The notes: generated by a model from the letters alone, not told the origin. Counted from the first letter of the stretch, positions 10,937 through 19,215 are shown. The stretch: 32,094 nucleotides of DNA from Chara braunii (GCA_003427395.1 BFEA01000163.1:951674-983767), one strand, 5' to 3'. Made by a program: numbers and translations.

Positions 10937-11640
10937 ATAATGTGGAGGTGGAGACGTTCTTCTATACACGCGAGGAAGCAAGTGAATGGATGTAAAAGTC
11001 AAGCGAAGAAGGAACGACATGGTGAGAGTTGGCCGGTTGATTTATGATCAGTCTATCACTTTCCCCGCGAGGGATAGATCGCGGTTATGGCAACGGAGTT
11101 TAAGGAATCCCTCTCGAGTATGCATTTTTTGCACTTACGTTGCAAGGCACATCATCTGTTACGGGTTCACACCTCGAAGGAGTAATGAAGTATCTCACCT
11201 TTCGATTCGTTACGACGATGAGTGTTATCTGTATGTCGAAGATACTCCAGAAGTGAGGTGGTTTTTCCTTTTAAAACTCTTGTGCTATAACAAGCGGCAT
11301 GGTCCATTCACTTATGTCCATCGCTATCGTCGAACCTGCGACAACAAGTGTCAACGATTCAGGCAAGATGTTTTTTCTACAGAGGAGTTCCAAAGCGAGG
11401 AACCTCGACCTTTTGAGTTGATTAATGCTTGATGTGTTTCTCTTGTGGACAAATGGGCAGCGGTAGATGTGACCTTACCATTGCGAGATATCTCCTTTAT
11501 TCATGATACGTTTGAGGTTGATCAAAGGAGCTGAGCAACTTTTGATGGTTCGAGACGGTTCGTCAACCCAGTGAATTGGTTTAATCGACATACTTCAGAG
11601 CGGTTAAGGTTTTTTTCTAGACTCTCGCTCGGACGTTCAT
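10937..11640 (+). pseudogene. Paralogous unit 2 of decayed gene
   Basis: Downstream of the intron acceptor the frame encodes a FYTREEASEWM segment and stops. The homologous frame resumes at the ATG at 10986 and runs 148 codons to 11432, and a third frame continues from about 11441 (VDKWAAVDVTLPLRDISF, then a stop, then TFDGSRRFVNPVNWF). The unit therefore carries at least two frameshifts and one stop relative to an ancestral frame. It contains scattered Cys residues (CIFC, then RRTCDNKCQ), but spacing does not fit a zinc finger I know. Compare unit 1, whose TFDGVTNWLEVRKL segment aligns to the end of this unit. Confidence 0.5.
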
Positions 11641-12070
11641 GCTAATATGGTTCGAACAGCAGGAGAGTTTTATGGTTATACTTTCTATTTCCATCGTGCG
11701 AGTAACCTCCAATGTTTTTCTCGAGTCATTGTGAGTGTCACGATTACCTCGTTCGATGACCGCTTCGACGTCGTTTAGATCGGGGACACGGGGACACAAC
11801 ACCTGTTAGGGATGAGCAGACCATTCCGAGCCATAGTGTGGTGGTTAACCTCTTGGATGACCCCGTTGTATGGCACTCGAACGGTTAGAGTTATGCAAGG
11901 CTGGAGTGTCGTGAATTTGATTTTCCACGACAACGAGCTCGCACGCCTTGACGCATTAGAGGCTTAGGCCGGTGATGGGCGTCAGGTGTATCACGGCTAA
12001 GAGCAACCTCTGGAGGTTGTGTTTGAGTCACAGAGGTGTTGGACGTCCTACTGTCCAATGGAGGGAGCCA

Positions 12071-12268
12071 CTATATTTTTGTTTCATAAGGTAATTAAAA
12101 TAAAAAATAAAAAAATTGTATGTAGTTAGGACCGTCGTATGGATAGTATGTGGATTGCCCCGTTGATTTCACTATCATACCTTGGCATTGAGAGGTAATT
12201 ACATGTGCAGACAAGAATATTAGTGCACGCATTGGTCAAGGCAGAAATTTGTCACGAATAAGAGATAA
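12071..12268 (+). other. AT-rich probable intron of the decayed gene
   Basis: A/T-rich sequence with AAAATAAAAAATAAAAAAATT, ending near an acceptor-like TACATGTGCAG at about 12202-12212. No coding signal was seen. Confidence 0.3.
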
Positions 12269-12554
12269 ATAAACTTTTTAACGTGGACGGTTGACAAGTT
12301 ATGGAAAATGGTGGATGTTTTCGGCTCACATGATAAGTCGTTAGTTCCACCATTCGAAGAGTTGCACAAATGTAGTGCAATAAAACCAAAAGCAAAGAGA
12401 AAGATGAAGTACACCTTTGAGTTAATCATCATACTTGATGATTAACCAACTCACATCATGCGACAATATCTTGGAGTTGTGCGAAGAGGAGTATCCAACT
12501 AAGTTAGGATTTCTTGTGGAACCGTTCAAGGTGGGGCTCATGAGTTCGTCATAA
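12269..12554 (+). pseudogene. Coding-like exon remnant
   Basis: Open frame 12269-12445 (with DKLWKMVDVFGSHDKSLVPP and a Lys-rich KPKAKRKMKY stretch) reaches a TAA. The next frame, overlapping at 12437, reads on to TAA at 12552-12554 with ILELCEEEYPTKLGFLVEPF. The two together look like one exon broken by a one-base shift. The break coincides with a perfect 10-bp hairpin at 12421-12446. Confidence 0.4.
12421..12446 (+). other. Perfect 10-bp hairpin
   Basis: Arms GTTAATCATC and GATGATTAAC, loop ATACTT. It spans the stop codon of the frame 12269-12445. Confidence 0.85.
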
Positions 12555-12652
12555 GATTTTTGTCTGTATGTTTCAATTAGTAGAACTGCAGTAAGATTAA
12601 TGAGTTGTGTCGAGGTTCTTCCTGTACGTGAGGCAAGAGGTCCCGCTGACGG

Positions 12653-12679
12653 TTTTTTTTTTTTTTTTTTTTTTTTTTT
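12653..12679. repeat. Poly-T tract (T27) followed by GCAG
   Basis: 27 consecutive T then GCAG, which resembles an extreme polypyrimidine tract with acceptor. One ambiguous base lies at 12697. Length in the assembly is probably unreliable. Confidence 0.85.
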
Positions 12680-12749
12680 GCAGTGCCTCTCTCCTTNTGA
12701 GGGTTGCGACTCAAAGTTTTTCGACTATATCAAGGACAAGGAGGGATGA

Positions 12750-13019
12750 TTTTTGGCAATTCAATTCATTAAGTCAAGTCAAAGCATAGCTGATTCAGCA
12801 TCGCACTAATATATTTTTGTCATACTGAACTCGATAAGTATGAGGGTTTTTTTTGAATCGCTTATGTTTTCGGCAACCTTGGTTGTTGACCTGGCATTTT
12901 AATTTCGCAAAGGCCTTGAAGGCTAATGTTTAATATATGTGTGTTTTGTTGATATTTTGTGTATTTTGCTCTTTGTGAGTTTTGTGCAAAGGGCTAGGAT
13001 GAAATATAGGTTTCACGTT
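12750..13019. other. No recognised gene; possible 3' region
   Basis: T-rich sequence after the terminal stop of the decayed gene. Nothing else was recognised. Confidence 0.35.
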
Positions 13020-13345
13020 TGGTAGAAATCGTCTTGGTCAACCAATTTACGTCGTGTACTTGGGACACCAACGCCCTGAGCAATGAACAACGTTCAGGTT
13101 AGGATAACGTTTTACCCACGCATATCTATTCTACAGCGAAATGAGCAAACACCCTCGACTAACCTACCTCTGCGACTGCATGTAAACACTTTCGCATGTG
13201 GGTCAGTAGCTCGGTAGGGATACGCCGCTAAGGGTGGTGATAGCCCCTTAGGGAAGGTAAGTTGTGCCTCGCGAAATCCTATCCTGTCATAGGGGACCAC
13301 GGGAAGTACAATTGGCAGACCCGATTAGAGCGGTGAGGAGGAGAC
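13020..13345 (+). repeat. Dispersed repeat D, copy 3
   Basis: The landmarks ACTTGGGACACCAACGCCC, CATATCTATTCTACAGCG, GCAAACACCCTCG, GTCAGTAGCTCGGTAGGGAT and CCTCGCGAAATCCTATCCTG are in D order. It carries a CTAAGGG/CCCTTAG stem (about 13228-13252) and an AAGGTA/TGCCTC stem around AGTTG (13254-13270). It abuts the 3' truncation of the minus-strand Gypsy element. Confidence 0.75.
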
Positions 13346-13368
13346 GCGACTGCGTCTGTCTCTGCGAT

Positions 13369-13611
13369 TCACATGGTTGTTTTGTATCGTCTCCAAGTTG
13401 TCTCAGTTTCATTTTGTTTACTTTTACATGACGTGGTCAGGAGGGCTTTCGCCTTTTGTGAAAAAGGCGAAATCTGGTGTGCTCGACATATGTTCCTTAC
13501 GCTTTGAGCTCCTGTGTTCCGACGTGTAACTACCTCGTTGTTCCTGGACGCCGGATCACGCAGTACTAGGATTATCGTTTCATCGTGCTTATTAAAGATA
13601 AAGTTTGGCAT
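13369..13611 (-). pseudogene. Post-protease segment (frameshifted)
   Basis: The residues after the protease's LLGRSF motif continue in another frame here: FIFNKHDETIILVLRDP at the start, then an Asn/Arg/Thr-rich tail. This matches the expectation that the strand after the LLGRS motif reads on as a core-like FNKHDGT segment in related polyproteins. One frameshift near 13600 separates the two. The tail has no recognised function and is cut off near D copy 3. Confidence 0.5.
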
Positions 13612-13907
13612 ATGAACGACCTTCCTAATAAAATGACATGATCAACATCGGACATAATGGAGAAACAAACCCTCGCGTTTACTTTCTCAATTTTAACAAC
13701 CACATTCGATATCATCCCACAAAACACTACCTTGCAATTGGCTCCATTTAGGATGCCGCAGTCAGATTGGTCGATGTTCATCCCCAATCTGATTGCGTCC
13801 CTTTCCTTGATGATGTTCATCTCCACGCCCCTATCCACCATCGCGGTACACTTTGAAACCTTCATTCCCAGGCTTAGTAGACCGCACACGTTACACTCCC
13901 AGTCCAT
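13572..13907 (-). pseudogene. Retroviral-type aspartic protease (Gypsy), degraded
   Basis: Open for 111 codons. The start CNVCG looks like a small Cys pair. CTAMVDRGVEMNII holds the catalytic loop: retropepsins use Asp-Thr/Ser-Gly-Ala, and here it reads Asp-Arg-Gly-Val, so the Thr/Ser that stabilises the active-site dimer is lost. Towards the end, DVDHVILLGRSFI is the hydrophobic-hydrophobic-Gly flap-base motif typical of the family. A working enzyme would cut the gag-pol polyprotein inside the virus-like particle; the substitution and the downstream frameshift suggest this copy is dead. It follows the gag linker and precedes a frameshifted core-like stretch. Homology is by motif only. Confidence 0.8.
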
Positions 13908-14304
13908 TTTGGTCTCAGTTTCAATTCATTCCACTTCCCCAAATGCATATTTGACACCAATTTTCTTAACAATCCTCCCTTCAACTCGTCGCATAATTTG
14001 GGAGCTGATGCGAGAATGTCCTTCAAATTCAGAAGGTCATTATGACCTTCCAAGAGGTGATCAACCATTCTCTCCACATCGAACCCCATTTCAAGCCGAA
14101 CGACATATTCTTTTTCTTTTGTGCATCTTCGCGCTGAATTGATTCGGCTTCTACCCGGATTCTTTTTTTTTTAGCCCTCTGTCCAGCTTGCCTATTCTCT
14201 TCGTGTCGAAGCCTTTCATCTTCCTCATCATCATCCTCGTCCGGAACTTCTACATGTTTTTTCCTCTGCTTCGGTTTTGGCTCCTTGTATCCTTCCCAAG
14301 GCAT
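13874..14304 (-). pseudogene. Gag-protease linker: acidic/basic region and helical segment
   Basis: Two overlapping frames form one decayed region. The first (14304-14029) has a basic KPKQRKK patch, an acidic DEDDDEEDE run and alternating charged residues, probably a disordered or coiled-coil linker. The second (14089-13874) reads GFDVERMVDHLLEGHNDLLN, then LASAPKLCDELKGG, a segment I associate from memory with the sequence just upstream of the protease in charophyte-type Gypsy polyproteins. The frames overlap by about 60 bases, implying a frameshift near 14060. Function unknown; possibly a spacer that links gag to protease. Confidence 0.6.
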
Positions 14305-14430
14305 ATAAGTTACTTAAATATTGTTTCTTAATGAAATCTCTCCATCTAGCGTAGATGATCCATCTGCCAATAATTGCCCTCTAATTATATAGTCACCTTA
14401 TTTAACTATTGGTTTTTGGTGAAGACATGT

Positions 14431-14574
14431 GTTCACTCTCTTTTATTCCCGGCTCTATCTTGGGCTCTGGTACTGGCTGCTTGTGGTATCCTTTCATGCC
14501 AAGTAGGGGGTTTGAAGGTCATTCCTGACCTTGGCGTCGATCCTACCATGGCTATACCTGGGTACTCTTGCTGA
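14431..14574 (-). pseudogene. Gag linker remnant
   Basis: The minus-strand translation is open from 14574 to about 14431 and reads GYPGIAMVGSTPRSGMTFKP followed by PPTWHERIPQ and a basic tail. It is Pro/Gly/Ser-rich and lies in order between the Glu-rich segment and the acidic linker. It looks like part of the same polyprotein. After it, stops appear (about 14310-14430). Confidence 0.45.
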
Positions 14575-14600
14575 CCCTTCACTGCCTCAAAACTAGAGTT

Positions 14601-14880
14601 TTATAAAAATACCGTAGGCAACTTGGTCTTCCATACTCTCAACTCTTTACCATTACCAACTCTCGTTGGTACCTCCATTTTTTTCATTATATCCTTCGTT
14701 TTATGGAGGATTTCCGACGCAGGTTCTTGTTCAAAACTTGCGTCCTCTTCATCTGACTCTACAACTATCGGTTCCTCCATAATTGTTCCAACCTCCAGTC
14801 GTTGAGTCACTTCTTCACCACTTTCCACTTCCTCGACTTGTACAGAGGAATCCTCTTTTCTTGCCATACTATAAACATTG
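14601..14880 (-). pseudogene. Glu-rich gag linker segment
   Basis: The minus-strand frame is Glu/Val/Ser-rich (SSVQVEEVESGEEV, IVVESDEEDASFEQEP) and ends in a short Lys-rich helix. It continues the polyprotein after the CCHC segment with a shift of frame near 14890. Composition suggests an intrinsically disordered acidic spacer. No catalytic motif is visible. Confidence 0.55.
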
Positions 14881-15171
14881 CGGGCGCTGCGGGCTGCTCG
14901 TTTGCCCCTCTGACAACGTTTTCCTTGTACCTCCAGGAATCTTGGGGTCGATATAACTTTCAAATTTATCATTAATATCCCTGTCCAAATTAAAGGATAT
15001 CAACCCCTCATTCTCATCATACCTCCTAACTTGACAATAGCGAGTAGTATGACTTTTTATCCCGCAATGCCAACAAATGGCATTTCGCCATTCAAAATGC
15101 ATGTGCATGTACCCTTGGTCATTTCCCTGGTCATCCTGATCATCCTGCCCTTGGCTACGTTGATTATTCAT
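14869..15171 (-). pseudogene. Gag nucleocapsid segment with CCHC zinc knuckle
   Basis: A 100-codon frame. After a Gln/Asp-rich start (QGQDDQDDQGNDQ) comes CWHCGIKSHTTRYC, a perfect C-X2-C-X4-H-X4-C retroviral zinc knuckle, which in the family binds RNA during packaging. It continues ENEGLISFNLDRDI and IDPKIPGGTRK before losing frame. Directly upstream, the same strand encodes a Gly/Arg-rich run in one frame (about 15250-15173), an RGG-like stretch that probably also contacts RNA. Unusually, the knuckle lies about 960 bp before the protease rather than next to it. Confidence 0.8.
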
Positions 15172-15248
15172 CCGCCACCTCGCCCGCCTCTATTACGGTC
15201 ACCCCCTCGGCCTCCATCATGGCCTCGTCCTCCACCGTTGCGATCTCC

Positions 15249-15548
15249 TTAGCCACAACCACAATTCCCGTGGTCACTGCTGCCTCCTTGTTCTTTAGCT
15301 CCCCCTCCAGCCACTTTGGTTTGTGATGCTCGTTGCGCAAGGGGTTGAAGTGGTCCCATGGCCTGGGTCTCGGCCGTTGGGAAGCCTGGCGGCATCATAT
15401 TCATCTGTGGGGCGGAGTTGGGTCCAAATTGATTCGTCACCACTTGGCCGTTGTCGGCGCGAATACCCTTACAAGGGTATCCGCCCTGGTTTTTGCAAGT
15501 GACAGAAAATAAGTTTTGTTCAACATTTAAGTACCTCGCGCGAGTCAC
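15249..15548 (-). pseudogene. Gag N-terminal segment
   Basis: A 99-codon frame with FSVTCKNQGGYPCKGI near the start, then Asn/Pro/Met-rich and Gly-rich sequence ending at a stop just before the Arg/Gly-rich stretch. The CKNQGGYPCKGI stretch is encoded by the hairpin block that is also kept in the + strand copies; the 28015 copy reads FSVICKKWGGYPCKGI. No capsid-like helical domain is evident between this segment and the CCHC knuckle, so gag looks unusually short at its N-terminal side. The ATG at 15548 is a plausible start but is not proven. Confidence 0.6.
15459..15485 (-). other. Conserved leader/gag-start hairpin, copy 2
   Basis: On the minus strand, GCGGATACCCTT and AAGGGTATTCGC are separated by GT: 12 paired positions with one G-U. 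Here it lies inside the gag N-terminal frame. Confidence 0.7.
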
Positions 15549-15943
15549 GGTAGAGTGCTACTTACACTGATTGAGTGGTTGACCAAAAATAGAGAGTGTG
15601 TGGGCACACAGTTTGAGGCACACGTGATGATTCTTATTTTGATGTTATAGAGTCGGCGTTTCCGATGACAAAATTTTGGTTTTCTTTTTATTAAAGTGAT
15701 TGTGGTGCACCTGCGTTCATACGACAGATGTCATCGAAAGTGGTGTTGCCTTGGGCAGTAATTGGAGTGTGCGAGAGAAAATAGAACGAGAGCGGGGGCC
15801 TCCATGAGGTTGATGTAGGAGGTTGGCAGTCGTGGACGGAACCAGGACTTATGAGCGGCAGGCGTCGTAAGTCGGTAATTGGTCCGTAGGCGAAGGAGTG
15901 ACCTTGGGATATTTTGGTATGACCGCATGTCGTGCGACACCAG

Positions 15944-15949
15944 TTTATA
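15944..15949 (-). promoter_or_regulatory. LTR TATA box (minus-strand element)
   Basis: The minus strand reads AATATAAACTGG at the position equivalent to the TATA boxes at 8778 and 27323. Confidence 0.5.
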
Positions 15950-16301
15950 TTGAAATTTGCAGTCGTTCATCTCAGCCTTGGACACTAACACTATTGGTTA
16001 TATCATTAGAGTTTCATGCGGCAAGTACGAGGATCGAGGCGGCGACCGGCGGCGGTGGAGCATTGGAGCGGTTGAAGATGCCAGGGGGTTGAGGGCCCGA
16101 CAGAGCTATCCCCCTTGGTTTTGTTGTCGGCCCATCCATGGGCCCGGTTGACGGAACCGAGAGGGGGCACCGACGGTCTCCCTCCCCAAAGCATCAGTCC
16201 CCGGTGTTCGTATTTTTATTTTTATTTTTATTTAATTATTTGTCGGTTCCGTTTTTGGGGTGTGGCGCCAGTATTGGTACCAGGGTTGTGTGTGGGGACT
16301 A

Positions 16302-16372
16302 GTGGGCGTAGCACAGCTGGTGCACCCCGAAACTGTTGAAATACAGACCTGGGTTCAAACGCCGCTGGAATC
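16302..16372 (+). repeat. tRNA-derived module (antisense to its LTR)
   Basis: A-box-like GGCGTAGCACAGCTGGTGC is followed by GAAACTGTTGAAATACAGAC (anticodon-arm-like CTGT/ACAG) and B-box-like GGTTCAAACGCC. Spacing of A and B boxes is about 34 nt, as in a tRNA. The acceptor stem is not evident, so this is a tRNA-derived relic, not a gene. Confidence 0.6.
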
Positions 16373-16760
16373 AGACATATAAAATAATTCTGAGTTGCTT
16401 ACGACAGCGCAACTCAACGTTGGTACTTCAAGATCACCGCCCTTTCTCGCTTGCATGTGGGATGCCAACCGGCATGGGCTGCTGCGGCCGGTATTGTGGC
16501 AAGGATGTCCGAGGATCTTGAGCACGCGCCTCTTTTTGTGGGTCTGGTGGGGGTGTTGGCCCACGAGGCAGGTGAAACCTCATTGGCGAGGGCCCGTTGT
16601 GGGAGCACCACCAGCCACCCAAGATCTGTTGTGAGAGGTTTGAGTGTGAGCACGCTTGTTGGGGCCGGCGAGGTGCAGGAGCGGTCACATAGATTTGTCG
16701 AGGTCCTAAAGCTACCATTACGTGTGCCCATTTGTCAACAGCCTGCGTAGCCGCGGGGCA

Positions 16761-17160
16761 AGGGAATTTGCGATCACATCTGGGGTAACCGCAGATGCCC
16801 TATTTTATTTATTTATTCTTGGCATTATTTTCGAGAATTGGTAAAAATTCATTCACAAGAGTTCTTGCACAATTTGTGGATAGCGCCATGTGACCAGCAA
16901 AGTACCGAATTGCCATTGCTGCAGACAGCGAACGCTTTGTCCCATTTGAAAAGGTACAGCAGTGTGACCTGACCCATGCCAAAAACCTTGAATTGGTCTG
17001 TCCCAAATCTGCATATTTTGCAGATTTGGGGTCGTGGTATGAGCATTCCCAGTGGGACCAAAAAAATGGTGAACTATGGCGGAGCAGGGCATGGCCAGAG
17101 GGAGTGCCAACAAAGGCTGCAGCAGACTGTCGTGACCCCTGCGTCTGGTACTGGGGCTGG
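16761..17160. other. No gene; one strong hairpin
   Basis: Open frames on the minus strand share no recognised motif. A perfect 12-bp inverted repeat sits at 17002-17030. Confidence 0.4.
17002..17030. other. Perfect 12-bp hairpin
   Basis: Arms CCCAAATCTGCA and TGCAGATTTGGG with a 5-nt loop TATTT. It is not part of any repeat family I could identify in the window. Confidence 0.9.
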
Positions 17161-17393
17161 CCAGGCAAATAATGGGCCTAGCTCAATCGGTACACCCATG
17201 AACTGTTGAAATGGGGACCTGAGTTCGAGCGTGGCCGGGTGCAGATGGGTAAGACACCGCAAATCCCAGGCTGTCGTGAGCCGCCCAGTCCAGTGTTGGT
17301 ACCAGGACTCAAGGCCGGTCCTGGTACCAACAGCGGACTGGGCGGTGTTGGTACTGGGCGGACTTTCGGCCATGCCGGTGGCCATTGCCGAAA

Positions 17394-17395
<2 letters not shown>
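17150..17395 (-). mobile_element. Gypsy LTR fragment with tRNA-like module
   Basis: The + strand shows GTCTGGTACTGGGGCTGG, then the tRNA-like module GGGCCTAGCTCAATCGGTAC...GAACTGTTGAAAT...GAGTTCGAGC (17174-17240), the same neighbours in the same order as the LTR at 16260-16370. Downstream, GTTGGTACCAGGACTC and GGTCCTGGTACCAAC form an inverted pair (about 17293-17331). Confidence 0.5.
17174..17240 (+). repeat. tRNA-derived module
   Basis: The A-box TAGCTCAATCGGTA and B-box GAGTTCGAGC are the best-preserved pair in the family. The anticodon-arm region is GAACTGTTGAAATGGGG. Confidence 0.55.
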
Positions 17396-17458
<63 letters not shown>

Positions 17459-17933
17459 NNNNNNNNNNNNNNNNNNNNNNNNNNNNNNNNNNNNNNNNNN
17501 NNNNNNNNNNNNNNNNNNNNNNNNNNNNNNNNNNNNNNNNNNNNNNNNNNNNNNNNNNNNNNNNNNNNNNNNNNNNNNNNNNNNNNNNNNNNNNNNNNNN
17601 NNNNNNNNNNNNNNNNNNNNNNNNNNNNNNNNNNNNNNNNNNNNNNNNNNNNNNNNNNNNNNNNNNNNNNNNNNNNNNNNNNNNNNNNNNNNNNNNNNNN
17701 NNNNNNNNNNNNNNNNNNNNNNNNNNNNNNNNNNNNNNNNNNNNNNNNNNNNNNNNNNNNNNNNNNNNNNNNNNNNNNNNNNNNNNNNNNNNNNNNNNNN
17801 NNNNNNNNNNNNNNNNNNNNNNNNNNNNNNNNNNNNNNNNNNNNNNNNNNNNNNNNNNNNNNNNNNNNNNNNNNNNNNNNNNNNNNNNNNNNNNNNNNNN
17901 NNNNNNNNNNNNNNNNNNNNNNNNNNNNNNNNN

Positions 17934-17992
<59 letters not shown>
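17396..17992. repeat. (CT)n - assembly gap - (GA)n
   Basis: CT runs from 17396 to 17458, unknown bases fill 17459-17933 (475 N), and GA runs from 17934 to 17991. Long open frames crossing this block are artefacts of the N run and the dinucleotides. Confidence 0.97.
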
Positions 17993-17995
<3 letters not shown>

Positions 17996-18119
17996 GGAGG
18001 AGGGGGAGAATAAGCACATACCTTGGAGTACCAACAATGCGGGAGGAACCGAATGTCGAACTATGGTTCCAAACTGCTCGTTAACCAAATCACGGGCGAT
18101 GCATCTTTCCTTATTCTAG

Positions 18120-18440
18120 TGAGAGATTCATTCCGTTTTTGTGCAGTCTAGCAATGGAGGTAGCGTGAGGGCTGCGGCGAAGTTGAATACCTACCTGAAA
18201 GCGGTGTGTTGCGCATCATATTTGTGGAAATAGCGTGAAGACTGCTGCGAGGTCGGAGGCTTACCTGTCGATCGGGGTTGCTCATCCCATCTATGGAAGT
18301 AGCATGGGGTGTACCGAGAGGTTGGAGACTTACCTGTTGGGCGGTGCGTTGCTCGTATGATCGGTGGCAGTAGTGTGAGGCGAGAGTCCCCATGTTGGCG
18401 ACACACGAGAGGAGTGTGGTAAGTGTCGATGCACCTGGCC
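18120..18440. repeat. 69-70 bp minisatellite, about 3.5 units
   Basis: TACCTG recurs at 18192, 18262 and 18331, each in the same context (GGTTGGAGACTTACCTG, then GTTGCTC/GTTGCGC, then GGAAGTAGCGTG). The first unit begins near 18151. A longer-range echo exists: GATTCATTCCGTTTTTGTGC (about 18125) resembles GATTCACTCCGATTTTGCAC (about 18455) and a weaker match at about 18895. Confidence 0.75.
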
Positions 18441-18712
18441 AACGTCTGGCGGAAGATTCACTCCGATTTTGCACGTCCTATCGGAGGAAGTAGTTGTCCG
18501 CCATCTCAATTGCGGGGTCTTCTTCTTCGTGATCTTTGTAGTCCGGATCTTCATAGTAGCGGTCATCATCTTCCTTCATCAAGATCGAGTTGGCCGGTGC
18601 TTCCCATCATGATTGCGCTAATCTGATCGGTGCACTGAATCTTCGTTCCCCCCCCGCCGTTATAGACATCATGGCAGTGCACGACAAGGCGTTCTTGGTA
18701 AGGCGCTCATCG
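18441..18712. other. No recognised gene
   Basis: Only the echo of the upstream minisatellite at about 18455-18495 was seen. Confidence 0.4.
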
Positions 18713-18762
18713 TTGAAGTCGCCCAGGTCCACTCATTGAAGCCGCCCAGGTCACTCGCTTGC

Positions 18763-18821
<59 letters not shown>
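18713..18821. repeat. 22-23 bp tandem pair, then (GA)28
   Basis: TTGAAGTCGCCCAGGTCCAC recurs with small changes at 18736 (TTGAAGCCGCCCAGGTCAC). An uninterrupted GA run follows at 18766-18821. Confidence 0.85.
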
Positions 18822-18823
<2 letters not shown>

Positions 18824-19215
18824 TACCAGGTAGTCTGGTTGGTATCATGCAACTCCTGCACGAAGCATCAGAGTGTACTCCCGCATTCTAGCAGAAGATC
18901 CATCTTCATGCTGCACATTCGGAGGGGGATGTCGCATCCCGATTGGTGCTCCTCGATCGAAGTGGGGGGAGATGCCATTGTCAGGATCATCTTCACAATT
19001 GTTACGAAGGTAGTCACATGCTGGCATGGTCATAATCCCGACTGTACTTTTTGCAGTAGCAGCGTTTACTATGAATTCTCTTGATCCATGGGGAAATTCG
19101 TTGGCTCGTCCCAACTGAAGCACATTGCAGGCAGATGACTGTGCACGAGCCAGCTGGATGGCGAGTACTCAGCGCCTGTCGTAGGTACTTGGTGTAACAC
19201 TACGGATGCCTGTGG
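18822..19215. other. No recognised gene
   Basis: Opposing open frames at 18839-19123 lack recognisable motifs. Confidence 0.4.

Larger units (their letters stand above)
9905..12749 (+). pseudogene. Decayed multi-exon gene, unknown family
   Basis: A series of coding-like + strand segments spans this interval, interrupted by stops and frameshifts. An ATG frame runs 9905-10180 with a single in-frame TAG at 10034. Two paralogous units follow (10392-10822 and 10937-about 11640). A further open stretch, about 11779-11990, lies in the same frame as 11441-11640 but has scattered stops. Another segment is 12269-12554, and a short last segment (12684-12749) follows a T27-GCAG acceptor and ends in TGA. 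The 114-bp intron between the two units has GT...TACTAAT...CAG, which supports a spliced eukaryotic gene. I recognise no domain. It could be a low-copy host gene that died or the ORF of an unfamiliar mobile element. The span and exon joins are inferred, and no restored reading frame is proposed. Confidence 0.5.
13369..16720 (-). mobile_element. Truncated Ty3/Gypsy element with LTR, gag and protease
   Basis: Reading leftward on the minus strand: LTR (about 16720-15600) with a TATA box at 15944-15949; leader; the conserved GCGGATACCC hairpin (about 15485-15459); gag N-terminus; Gly/Arg-rich stretch; CCHC knuckle; long charged linker; aspartic protease (13907-13572); and a short downstream piece to about 13369. 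Reverse transcriptase, RNase H, integrase and the 3' LTR are absent, and D copy 3 begins where homology stops. Several frameshifts make it non-autonomous. Assignment to Ty3/Gypsy rests on the protease, the neighbouring Gypsy-type RT fragment elsewhere in the window, and resemblance from memory to charophyte gag-pol. Confidence 0.8.

Noticed and set aside
13657-14142. Plus-strand 161-codon frame
   Set aside because: Antisense of the Gypsy protease and linker on the minus strand, which has recognisable motifs.
17178-18119. Long open frames of 240-290 codons
   Set aside because: They run through 475 unknown bases and dinucleotide repeats; only the flanks are real sequence.
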